From contig NZ_BOPF01000032.1 in NCBI RefSeq assembly GCF_016863615.1, forward strand, positions 1-64,000: 64,000 bases of DNA, in the 5' to 3' direction. Made by a program: the position numbers and the translations under genes. Below the pieces are notes generated by a model. It was not told the DNA's origin. It did no database searches and worked only from the letters and a program-made list of their open reading frames with translations. The stretch comes from Virgisporangium aliadipatigenens. GTDB taxonomy: Bacteria; Actinomycetota; Actinomycetes; Mycobacteriales; Micromonosporaceae. Below, in pieces: positions 7,843-15,884 of this stretch; the first letter of the stretch is position 1; the number at the start of each line of letters is the position of its first letter.

Positions 7843-8382
7843 TCAAAATGTCACGTACAGCCCGCGCCCCGCATCGACCGCCCGCCGCAGCATTCGGGCC
7901 AGATCTTCCAGGGTGGTCGAGTAGCGCCGCGTCGCGATGACAGCGTCGACGGCGGCCAGATCCTCCCGCGCCCGCTCGGCCGAACGGAAGAACGAGCCCA
8001 TTTTCCCCGGATCGAACGGATTGCGTGCCGGCCCGAACGGCGTGCCGAGCACCAGCTCCTCCGCGTTGCCCGGCACCTCGTTGCCCACGTCCTCGAGCAC
8101 GAACTGCCACACGTCGGCCAGCCCGCGCTCGTCCCGGATCCGGTAGTAGGCCGTCAGCGCGTAGTCGCCGTATTCGTGGGCGTCCCGGACCTTAAGCCGA
8201 TCCTGCCAGTCCGGCGGCAGCGGCCGGCCTTCGTACGGATCGGTCACCACGTCCCGGTGCGCCTCGATGAACGCCACCAACGGCGCCACGTCACCCGTTT
8301 CCAGCGCGCGCCGGAGGATCGGCGCCAGCTCGGCCGAAAAGCCCTCGTGGTCGAACGGATATGCCTTGTGGTCCATGGACAT
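7843..8382 (-). CDS. Putative immunity-like protein downstream of Asp/Ser-rich toxin-like protein
   Basis: A 179-residue soluble, acidic protein I do not recognise. It starts with ATG (AGGAG six bases upstream) only 12 bases after the stop of the Asp/Ser-rich protein, so it is the last gene of a four-gene operon. Notable segments are 'DEHEYGDYALTAYY'-like residues about 68-81 and 'GTPFGPARNPFDPGKMGSFF' about 113-132. Small size, acidity and position directly after a long modular protein with a variable C-terminal domain are typical of immunity proteins in polymorphic toxin loci; that role is inference. Confidence 0.7.
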   Translation of the reverse strand: MSMDHKAYPFDHEGFSAELAPILRRALETGDVAPLVAFIEAHRDVVTDPYEGRPLPPDWQDRLKVRDAHEYGDYALTAYYRIRDERGLADVWQFVLEDVGNEVPGNAEELVLGTPFGPARNPFDPGKMGSFFRSAERAREDLAAVDAVIATRRYSTTLEDLARMLRRAVDAGRGLYVTF

Positions 8383-8394
8383 GGCGAACTCCTG

Positions 8395-10428
8395 TCACTG
8401 GTCCGTGTCGCGCAGCCACGGCATGAACCGCTGCGGCGGATAGTTCCGTGGCGGTTCGAGGGCACCGGTCTCCGGGTCGTAGCCGACGATGGAAACGTTG
8501 TCGGGCAGCCTGCCCTCGCGCGCCTCAAACGCCTTGATGAAGCGGATCATCTCCTGGCGATCCTTGTCGACGTCGCGGTCCTTGGGCTTGTAGTCCATGA
8601 TTTCACCCCGCCCGTAGTGCACGCCGTCCGGCGAGGCCGTCTGGGTGTCCGTGGGGTCGACCGGTTCCCCCGTGCTGAGGTCGTACGAGCGCGGCACCTG
8701 GATCGGTGTGCCGTTCTTGTCGGTGATCGGTCTGGCGACCGAATCCCAGTTGCCTGATTGCCGGTCGATCGCCGCGCGTTCCGCGTGGACCCGCGTGCCG
8801 GTGCGGTTGGCTTCGGTCGAACCGGAGGTGCTCTCCCGCGGCTCCGGAATCAACCGGTAGTGGCGGCTCTGCGGGTGGTAGTAGTAGCTGTTGGGATCCT
8901 CGAGCACATGCGGCGGAACGTTGCCGCCCTCGGCGAGCCGGTCCTGGATCGACATGCCGCCCGGCGGGATCGGACGCTGCTCCGTCCCATGTGGACTGTC
9001 CTCAGTGGACTCCGTCGCACGGGGCGGATCCGTCGGCTCCGCACCGGTGGCGTCGCCGGTGGCCGGCTCGGTCGGTGCGGTGCCGTTGGCGGTGGCCGGC
9101 TCGGGCGGGGTGGTGGCTCCCTCGGCTGCCGGCGCGATGGGCGGGGTGCCGTCGGTGGTGCTTTCGCCCGATGAGGTGTCCTGGCCGGTCGGGGCCGGTG
9201 GATCCTCCGTCACGTCCGGTGGGTCGTCGTCCGACGACTCGGTCCCGGTCGGGTCGCCCTCGGTGGACTCATCAGCTGAGGCTTCCTCGTCCGGTGGCTC
9301 ACGCTCGTCGGAGTCGCCGGATGTGTCGTCCTTCAGCGGCTCGGTCGGCTCTCCTTCTTCGGAGTCCTCGGAGGGGTCGTCACCGGACCGCTCCCCGGCC
9401 GTCCCGGGGGCCGTCCCCTCGCCGTCGGGCTCCTCGTCGCCCCTGTCCTCGTCTTCGGCCGGCGCCTCGGGCGGATTGCCGTCGTCGTCGCTGTCGGCGC
9501 CGTCGCCGCTGTCCTGGCCGTCGCCGTCCCGGCCGCCGTCGTCGCCATCGCTGTCGACGCCGTCGTCCCTGTCCCGGCCGTCGCCGTCCTCGCCAAGGTC
9601 GCTGCCGTCGCCGTCCTGGCCGTCGCCGTCCTCGTCGCTATCGCTACCGTCGCCGTCGCCGTTGTCCCGGCCGTCGCCGCTCTCGCCGCCCTCGTCGCCG
9701 CTGCCGTCGTCGCTGTCGTCGCTGTCGCCGTCGAAGCCGCTGTCCTGGCCGTCGCCGTCCTCGCCGCTATCGCTGCCGTCGCCGTCCCGGCCGTCGCCGC
9801 TCTCGCCGCCCTCGTCGACGACATCGCCCTCGTCCTCGCCGTCGCCGTCCTGGCCGTCGCTGCTGTCGCCGTCCCCGCCGGTGGAGCTGTCGCGTCCGCC
9901 CGCATCCTCGTCGCCCTCAGCGCCGCTCGTATCGCCGTCACTCGCGCCCGTTCCGCCCTGGGCGTCGCCGTCTTCCGTCCCGTCGGCGGCGTCACCCGAG
10001 CCGGAATCCCCGGCAGCCGCAACGGATTCCTCGGACCGGTCATCGTCCGAGGACTCAACAGGACCGGCGGAACCCGACGTGTCCGACGACGCCGGCGCGG
10101 TGGACGACGAGTCATCCTCCGACCCGCCGCCCTCCGCCGCCCCGGTGTCGTCCTCGGCGGATGAGCCCTCGTCCGGTACCGCAGGCGGATCCCCGTCGTC
10201 CCCGGCCGAGGCCGAGTCTTCCGAGCCGTCGGACTCCGCGGAACCTTCGAAAGAGGCGCCCTCGTCCGGCTCGGGCGGGTCCCCTCCCGAGCCGCCGGTC
10301 TCACCGGTGGAAGAGGCCGATTCCGCGCCGTCCGAGGGGACGTCGGGCGCCCCCTCGCTCTCCCCACCACCGCTGTCGGCCGGTGCCGAATCCGCCGGTT
10401 CGGCGCTCTCAGGGGGATGGTCACTCAT
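8395..10428 (-). CDS. Giant Asp/Ser-rich protein with C-terminal toxin-like domain
   Basis: A 677-residue protein whose start ATG overlaps the ATPase stop (ATGA). Residues 1 to about 490 are almost only Asp, Ser, Glu, Gly, Pro and Thr, with 'DGDGQDG/DSDDG'-type repeats (about 180-320), a highly acidic disordered arm. Residues 492-677 are a normal-composition domain ('SYYYHPQSRHYRLIPEP', 'GRGEIMDYKPKDR', 'SIVGYDPETGALEPP'). E609, D612 and K614 in GEIMDYKP recall the D/E-x-K core of restriction-like nucleases, which would fit a toxin with the next gene as immunity. No signal peptide or membrane helix is seen. Toxin role is inference. Confidence 0.75.
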   Translation of the reverse strand: MSDHPPESAEPADSAPADSGGGESEGAPDVPSDGAESASSTGETGGSGGDPPEPDEGASFEGSAESDGSEDSASAGDDGDPPAVPDEGSSAEDDTGAAEGGGSEDDSSSTAPASSDTSGSAGPVESSDDDRSEESVAAAGDSGSGDAADGTEDGDAQGGTGASDGDTSGAEGDEDAGGRDSSTGGDGDSSDGQDGDGEDEGDVVDEGGESGDGRDGDGSDSGEDGDGQDSGFDGDSDDSDDGSGDEGGESGDGRDNGDGDGSDSDEDGDGQDGDGSDLGEDGDGRDRDDGVDSDGDDGGRDGDGQDSGDGADSDDDGNPPEAPAEDEDRGDEEPDGEGTAPGTAGERSGDDPSEDSEEGEPTEPLKDDTSGDSDEREPPDEEASADESTEGDPTGTESSDDDPPDVTEDPPAPTGQDTSSGESTTDGTPPIAPAAEGATTPPEPATANGTAPTEPATGDATGAEPTDPPRATESTEDSPHGTEQRPIPPGGMSIQDRLAEGGNVPPHVLEDPNSYYYHPQSRHYRLIPEPRESTSGSTEANRTGTRVHAERAAIDRQSGNWDSVARPITDKNGTPIQVPRSYDLSTGEPVDPTDTQTASPDGVHYGRGEIMDYKPKDRDVDKDRQEMIRFIKAFEAREGRLPDNVSIVGYDPETGALEPPRNYPPQRFMPWLRDTDQ
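9470..9900. repeat. Degenerate tandem repeats encoding (DGD/DSD)n
   Basis: Reiterated GCCGTCGCCGTCCTGG-like units, 18-24 bases with variable phase, encode the most repetitive Asp/Gly/Ser part of the acidic protein. Such arrays change length readily by slippage and are also prone to assembly error. Confidence 0.8.
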
Positions 10429-13157
10429 CGCGGGTCGAGTTCGCGGCGCACGCGGTCGGTCCATCGGACGGCGCGGGCCCGGCCCTCGGCACTCCAGCGG
10501 TGCGGCGGATACGCGGCCCGGAACGCGTGGATGAACACACACACCCGGTAATCCGTCGTCGCGTCGGGCGCATCGCCCGGCACCGGGCCGGCGAGTTCGG
10601 CGAGCTTCGTGGCGAGGGCGGGCCACTTCGGCGACAGCCCGACGAGTTCGCGAGCGGCGGCGCGATCGCTCATGATCGACTCGGCCTGCTGGCGGAACGC
10701 GCACCGGTGCGCACACCCGTGGCATTCCTCGTACGGTGCCATCGCGTCGGCGGAGTCGCCGAGTGTGCGCAGGAAGCGGGCCCGCAGTTCGGCGTCGTCG
10801 GCCAGCGGCGCCTCGGCGATCCCGCGCGCGGCGGCGTCCTCGGCGCGCACGTTCGGGACGGTCACGGTCACCGCGCGGTCGAGCCCGTTGTGCGACACCA
10901 CCGCCTGGAACGGTCGCAGTGCCGCGGCCGCGTCGATCTGGTCCACGTGCATCGACATCGTGGAGCCGAGCAGCTGCCGGTCCTCCTCGGCGGCGGTGCG
11001 GTGCATCACCTTCAGGTTGGTGATCTTGTACGCGTCCTCGGCGACCTTGCCGACCTGCTGGTCGATGAGCACGTAGGACTGCTTGTACTTGCGGTCCTCG
11101 GCGAGGCCCTGGGCGATGCGTTCGGCGGCGAGGGCGGCCGCGTTGCCCTCCTTAGGATCGCCGGCACCGGGCACGAAGCGCGGGAAGATCCGGTGCGCCT
11201 CCTCGATGAGCAGCACGTGCGGGGCCGCCGACGCCGCGCGCGAGGAGCGCCGGTGCCCGCGCACGGCCGTCAGGAGCAGCAGCGTGACGAGCGCCTGTTC
11301 CTTGGCGTTGTCGCCGACGCCGGCCAGTTCGACGATCACCGGCCGGTGCAGCAGGCCCGCGATGTCGAACGAGCGGCGGCAGTCCAGCGTCGGTCCGCAG
11401 GCGCCCTCGGCGAGGGCCTGCGCCCGCAGGGTGGCGGCGGCGTCGATGTTGTGCGCGACCTCGCCGGCGTAGCCCAGTTCGCCGACGACCTCGGCGATCA
11501 TCGCGACGAACTCCCCCAGCACCGGCCACTGCCCCGCCAACTGCTGGGAACCGCGGTCCGAGGGATGGAACCCGCGCCGCCGGTAGGTGCGCACGAGCGC
11601 GCGCCGGTAGATGAACGGCAGCGGGTCCCACAGCCCGAACGCCGCCTCGAAGCAGGCGAGCAGGTTCGACACGTGCGCGCTCACGGTGGCACCCACCGGC
11701 ACCTCGAAAGGGTTCAGGCGAAAGGGCGCCACCGACTCGTCCCCGACCGTGAGCACCAGCAGGTCCTCGAATCCGGGCTGGGTGGCAAGCCATCGATAAT
11801 CGTCTAGTTCTGAATTGACCGGCTCGATGACGAGGAACGGCACGCCCGCCGCGCCGAGTTGCCGACACAGGTGCAGGGCGGTGTTGGTTTTGCCGCTTCC
11901 GGGCGTTCCCACGACAAAACCGTGGCGCGGCAGGTCGGCGACCGCGAACCGGACCTCGCTCCCACCCGTCTGGCGACCGAGCAACAGCGACGGACCGGCG
12001 ACGGCCTCGACGACGCGGGCATCGTCCGGCGGCGCGGCGACCCGGAAGCCGGCGATCCGCCCGTCGGCCGCGACCGGCAGCCGGAACAGCGACGGCGCCT
12101 CGGCCCGGTCAACCAGCGTGCGCAGGATCGCCAGCCCGTGCCGCCCGGTATCGCGGTCGTAGCCGAGCCGCTGGTGCAGTTCGTGGTCGGGCAACTGAAC
12201 AGGATCGATAGAGGCAAATGCGTTTCGCAGCGCCTCGAATTCCTCCGCGGTCCGCGGGTGGACGATGGCGTATCCGGTGGGCACCGCGGTGGGGTCCGCC
12301 CGGGCCGCCGTTTCGTTCGCCGACGATATGGAACGGGCCACCGCCTCCACAATCATCGAATCGAGCCCGACCGGTGAGGCCACGGTGACGGAGAAGCGGA
12401 AGGCCCGGTCGGCATAACGCGCAAGCGCATCCCGGAACATCGGTTCGAGCACGCCCGCCGCACTGTCGGCGGGGAAGCGGATTTTCCCGCCGGTGTCGGC
12501 CGGCATCTCGAACGGCTCACGCAGCCGCGCGTACCTGGTCGCCTCCAGCTCGAGCGTGCGGCGCACCTGCGGCGGCACCTGCTCGGGCGTGAACGCCACC
12601 GTCACCGACACCGGATGCGGATAGCCGCTCAGCACCTCCAGCAGCGGCGCCCAGCTCTCCACCTCCCGCGAGAACGGCTCCACGGCCAGATACGACGCCA
12701 CACCGGCGTCCTGACGCACGGTGCCCTGCACCCGCAGCCGCTTGCCGACCTGGGCGATCCCGCCCGCAGCCGGCGCGAACGGCGTCAGCACGCCCTGCAG
12801 TTCGCCCTGATCCACCACCTTGCGGACCTCGACCTGCGGCGGCACGTCGGCGAGCCGGTCGGCCAACTCCGCGGCCCGCGCGACGGCCGGCACCGGCCCC
12901 GGCCCGGCGACCCGCCCGAGCAGCCACATCTTCAACGAACCGCGCGCCACGCGGGTGATCCGCAGCGCGGCGACCTCGCCCGGCCGGATCGACAGCAGCC
13001 GGTCGAGGTAGGCGCGCTGTTCGGTCACGGCGGCGGCGAGCCGCTGCGCCGGGTCGAGCCTGATCGAGTCGGCCCGGCGGGTCAGGTCGTACGCCGCCGT
13101 GATCTCCACGGCCGTCCACGCCCAGGTGCGGCCGTCCTGATCGAGCAGAACGGTCAT
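10425..13157 (-). CDS. HerA/FtsK-like ATPase (DUF87-type)
   Basis: A 910-residue P-loop ATPase. Residues 1-390 are an N-terminal region without recognised motifs; Walker A GTPGSGKT is at 417-424, Walker B 'VLLIEEAH' near 645-652, and 'RKYKQSYVLIDQQ' with 'HRTAAEEDRQLLGSTM' follow as in HerA/VirB4-type pumps. A Cys cluster 'CHGCAHRC' near residue 810 may bind metal. HerA-like ATPases form hexamers that translocate DNA or drive export. It overlaps the Asp/Ser-rich gene by four bases and follows a membrane protein gene by 15 bases, so it probably works with both, either moving the acidic protein or serving as the motor of a defence complex. Confidence 0.85.
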   Translation of the reverse strand: MTVLLDQDGRTWAWTAVEITAAYDLTRRADSIRLDPAQRLAAAVTEQRAYLDRLLSIRPGEVAALRITRVARGSLKMWLLGRVAGPGPVPAVARAAELADRLADVPPQVEVRKVVDQGELQGVLTPFAPAAGGIAQVGKRLRVQGTVRQDAGVASYLAVEPFSREVESWAPLLEVLSGYPHPVSVTVAFTPEQVPPQVRRTLELEATRYARLREPFEMPADTGGKIRFPADSAAGVLEPMFRDALARYADRAFRFSVTVASPVGLDSMIVEAVARSISSANETAARADPTAVPTGYAIVHPRTAEEFEALRNAFASIDPVQLPDHELHQRLGYDRDTGRHGLAILRTLVDRAEAPSLFRLPVAADGRIAGFRVAAPPDDARVVEAVAGPSLLLGRQTGGSEVRFAVADLPRHGFVVGTPGSGKTNTALHLCRQLGAAGVPFLVIEPVNSELDDYRWLATQPGFEDLLVLTVGDESVAPFRLNPFEVPVGATVSAHVSNLLACFEAAFGLWDPLPFIYRRALVRTYRRRGFHPSDRGSQQLAGQWPVLGEFVAMIAEVVGELGYAGEVAHNIDAAATLRAQALAEGACGPTLDCRRSFDIAGLLHRPVIVELAGVGDNAKEQALVTLLLLTAVRGHRRSSRAASAAPHVLLIEEAHRIFPRFVPGAGDPKEGNAAALAAERIAQGLAEDRKYKQSYVLIDQQVGKVAEDAYKITNLKVMHRTAAEEDRQLLGSTMSMHVDQIDAAAALRPFQAVVSHNGLDRAVTVTVPNVRAEDAAARGIAEAPLADDAELRARFLRTLGDSADAMAPYEECHGCAHRCAFRQQAESIMSDRAAARELVGLSPKWPALATKLAELAGPVPGDAPDATTDYRVCVFIHAFRAAYPPHRWSAEGRARAVRWTDRVRRELDPR

Positions 13158-13172
13158 GCGCTGCCGCTCCGC

Positions 13173-14225
13173 CTACTGCTGCGGCGAGCCGCCGTACGGC
13201 GGGCCGCTCTGCGGAGGCGGGGTCTGCGGCCAGCCCTGAGTGGGCCCGCCGCTGGACGGCGGCGCGCTGGTGGGATAGCTCGCGGGCGGCGCGCTGGTCG
13301 GATACGCCGCCTGCTGGTGCTGCGTCTGCTGATGCTGGGCCTGGTGCTGGTACTGCGCCTGCTGCTGCGCGGTGAACTGCTGCGCGCTGCTGACGTCCGG
13401 ACCGCGCTGCGCGTCGAGGCTCGGCAGCTGAGCGATCTGTGCCCGGGCCACCTCGTCGGCCACCGGCGGCTGCAGGATCGCCGCCTGCACGCCCTCACGG
13501 GTCACGCTGTGGATCAGCTCCCGCAGCGCCCGCGCGGACGCCCCCCGCACGTCGCTGGACATGCTGTTGCTGAGGAACTGGAACATGTCGCGCAGCATGT
13601 GCGCGATCAGCACCACGGTCGACCGGCTGCGCCACATCGTCCAGCCCACGTAGAGATCAGTCCCGACCGGCCGGACGACGACGAGGCCCTGCTCCCGCCC
13701 GTTCGCCAGCAGCAGGATCGGCACCTCCTCGACCCTCGCGAGCCGCGCGTCGAACGGCGTCTGCCGCGCCCGCACCGTGTTCATGATCCACCAGTAGGAG
13801 ACCGCCGCGGCCGCCCCACGCCCCTCGATGAGCAGCCCGTACTCCGCGATCGGCTCCCGCAGCGGCAGGAACAGCGCCACGATCCACACGACGACGACCA
13901 GCACCTGCACGATCAGCAGCGCGTAGGAGACGCCCAGCACACCGGCACCCGCGTTCTCCTCCGCGCTGCCGAACGGCCCCGACGAGCTGCTGGCGCTGGA
14001 GACGATCGCGAAGAACGAGAACAGCCAGATGAAGAACGAGATCACCGACACCACGATGAACAACGCCAGGAAGAACGCCGAACGCACCACGTGCGGCCGC
14101 CACACCCGGGTCGAGACGACGTCGCTGACCAACTCGTCCGGCGGCTCGTGCCGGAGTCGGTTGCTCCGGTAGTTGCCGTGGACATCGACGAGTGCGTTGT
14201 GGAACGCCGTCGTCGGATCGGACAT
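13173..14225 (-). CDS. Membrane protein heading the HerA-ATPase operon
   Basis: A 350-residue protein starting MSDPTTAFHNALVDVHG. Two strong hydrophobic segments, about residues 50-75 and 95-120, are separated by a Ser/Gly-rich loop; a cytoplasmic or extracellular domain follows (about 125-270). The last 80 residues are a Gln/Pro-rich tail ('QAQYQHQAQHQQTQHQQ' and 'YPTSAPPASYPTSAPPSSGG'), probably disordered. No family is recognised. First gene of the four-gene minus-strand operon, so it may anchor the ATPase to the membrane. The frame is open upstream to 14444, but no better start is seen. Confidence 0.75.
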   Translation of the reverse strand: MSDPTTAFHNALVDVHGNYRSNRLRHEPPDELVSDVVSTRVWRPHVVRSAFFLALFIVVSVISFFIWLFSFFAIVSSASSSSGPFGSAEENAGAGVLGVSYALLIVQVLVVVVWIVALFLPLREPIAEYGLLIEGRGAAAAVSYWWIMNTVRARQTPFDARLARVEEVPILLLANGREQGLVVVRPVGTDLYVGWTMWRSRSTVVLIAHMLRDMFQFLSNSMSSDVRGASARALRELIHSVTREGVQAAILQPPVADEVARAQIAQLPSLDAQRGPDVSSAQQFTAQQQAQYQHQAQHQQTQHQQAAYPTSAPPASYPTSAPPSSGGPTQGWPQTPPPQSGPPYGGSPQQ

Positions 14226-14400
14226 CCTGAACCCCCGTAGGCCGCTGGCTTCCCTCGTAGCTCGGTGACAATATCCCGCCACGCAGAGCGACAGGTACCC
14301 CGTTTGACCACTCCTTGAGCAACAAAGATCCAGCTCCGCGCGACAGGTAGTCCGGTCGGCGTAACCCCATCGGTCGCGTCCGAACGAGTAGCCTTTCGCT

Positions 14401-14955
14401 ATGACCGCAGAGGCGTTCAGCTCACACCTTCCACAGCCACTCACGCTCGACGACGTCGCGTTGATGGCCGAGGCGGATCCATACAGCCGCTTCTATGAGC
14501 TGAGCCCCACAGGAGTGCTGTCCGTCATGACCCCGCCCGGCCTGAGCCATGCACAGGTGGCCACCCGTCTCATGCTCTGGTTCGGTGAACATGGGTACAG
14601 AGAGGTGTTCCAGAATCTCGGCATCCGTACGGAGACCTCCGAGGGCACCGGCGCCCGGATCCCCGACCTGAGCGTCTGGAATCCCACCCCGACGGCGTAC
14701 CCGGTGTGGGTGCCGGTCGACGGGCTGCTGGTCGCCGTCGAGATCCTCTCTCGCAGCACCGAGCTCACCGACAGGATCGAGAAGCGCGAGGAGTACGCCG
14801 CCGCCGGCATCACCCGCTACTGGATCGTCGGGAGGGACAAGGCCAACACCGTGACGATGCTGGTGCTGCAGGACGGGAAGTACGAGGAGGTCGAGGGGTC
14901 GCCGCGGCCGTTGTCGTGGCTGCTCAACACGACCCCGCAGCAGCATCTCAGGTGA
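14401..14955 (+). CDS. Uma2 family protein (DUF820, restriction-endonuclease fold)
   Basis: A 184-residue protein with the Uma2 pattern: 'YELSPTGVLSVM' near residues 32-43, 'RIPDLSVW' (PD of the nuclease core) near 89-96 and 'VAVEILSRST' with a following Lys/Arg-rich helix near 111-125. The family has the PD-(D/E)xK fold but most members have no demonstrated nuclease activity. It is divergent from the ATPase operon and overlaps by eight bases the end of the convergent winged-helix gene, with no terminator between. Confidence 0.88.
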   Translation: MTAEAFSSHLPQPLTLDDVALMAEADPYSRFYELSPTGVLSVMTPPGLSHAQVATRLMLWFGEHGYREVFQNLGIRTETSEGTGARIPDLSVWNPTPTAYPVWVPVDGLLVAVEILSRSTELTDRIEKREEYAAAGITRYWIVGRDKANTVTMLVLQDGKYEEVEGSPRPLSWLLNTTPQQHLR

Positions 14956-15883
14956 GGGTGCGTTCGCGTTCGGCGCGTTTGCGGGTGGGCTCGTCGTCGC
15001 ACCACAGCTGCATGAAGCACCCCTCCCGCGCCACGTAACCGCCGAGCTGCGCCCAGCCGAACCGGGTGCCGAAGACCTCCGGCGGGAGTACCGCGCGCAG
15101 GACGCCGTTCGGCTGGCGTTGGGGGTGCACGGCGCGAAAGCCGGCGCCGTCGAGCCAGTCCCGCCAGATGCGTTCCTCGTCGGGCGGCGGCTCGGCGGCG
15201 AGCACGTCGAGGAGTTCGGGCAGGGTGGCGCAGAGGCGTTCGAGCCAGGGGTCGCGGCCGGTGCCGTAGCGGCTGTACGCGAGGTAGCCGGCGGCGGACT
15301 GGACCAGGTAGACCGGGAGCCACTCCGTGCGCCAGGACAGCACCCGCAGGTCGGCCACACCGGGCAGGTGCACCGCCCCGGGGCGGAACTCCTCGAAGGA
15401 CACCACCGGGCGAAACCGGGTGCCGTCGGCCAGGGAGAGGCTCGGCGAGCCGAGGAAGCGCAGTTCGGTGTAGTGGCCGCGGGGCAACGGTGTGCCGCGG
15501 AACGCGTCCAGGAACACCCGGGTGCGTTCGGCGTTTCGCAGGTGGCGGCGGTCGGTGTTGAGCGACTCCCGGCCGAGCGCGGTGAGCTTGAGCGCCTCGC
15601 CGTCCCGGGTCAGGTGGCCGAGGGTGCAGAGGTGGCGCACAGCCCGTTCCATCAAAGGCTTGTCGACCCCGAGGAACGCCGCGAGGCCCGCGACGTCCGA
15701 GATGCGGGCGTCGCCGACGGCCCGATCGAGGAACCGGTCGATGAGGTCGTACTCCTGGGTCTGCGCCCTGGTGAAGCTGACCTCGACCGACCAGAACGGC
15801 AGCAGCACGGCGAAGAACCGCGTGGGGCGTACTCCCGGCTCGGCGGCGGCGGCCTCGATGGCCCGGACTGCGGGGTAAAGCAT
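14948..15883 (-). CDS. Winged-helix protein partnered with the degenerate helicase
   Basis: A 311-residue protein of no recognised family. Residues about 45-105 look like a winged helix-turn-helix ('ISDVAGLAAFLGVDKPLMER', then a 'GHLTRDGEALKLT' wing). The rest is mixed alpha/beta with many Trp, including 'WRTEWLPVYLVQSAAGYLAY' near 180-200, and a Cys-containing end. Its ATG is one base after the helicase stop, so the two proteins are made together and likely form a complex. DNA recognition with a helicase-like partner is an inference from layout. Confidence 0.75.
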   Translation of the reverse strand: MLYPAVRAIEAAAAEPGVRPTRFFAVLLPFWSVEVSFTRAQTQEYDLIDRFLDRAVGDARISDVAGLAAFLGVDKPLMERAVRHLCTLGHLTRDGEALKLTALGRESLNTDRRHLRNAERTRVFLDAFRGTPLPRGHYTELRFLGSPSLSLADGTRFRPVVSFEEFRPGAVHLPGVADLRVLSWRTEWLPVYLVQSAAGYLAYSRYGTGRDPWLERLCATLPELLDVLAAEPPPDEERIWRDWLDGAGFRAVHPQRQPNGVLRAVLPPEVFGTRFGWAQLGGYVAREGCFMQLWCDDEPTRKRAERERTLT

Positions 15884-15884
15884 C

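Noticed and set aside
9470-9900. Regular short repeats considered as a CRISPR or minisatellite array
   Set aside because: Units are in-frame codons of an acidic protein with no constant repeat-spacer alternation.
8891-11807. Long plus-strand Ser/Pro- and Arg-rich frames opposite the acidic protein and ATPase
   Set aside because: They mirror the Asp/Ser repeats (Ser/Pro or Arg in the opposite frames) and have no independent ribosome site or recognisable domain.
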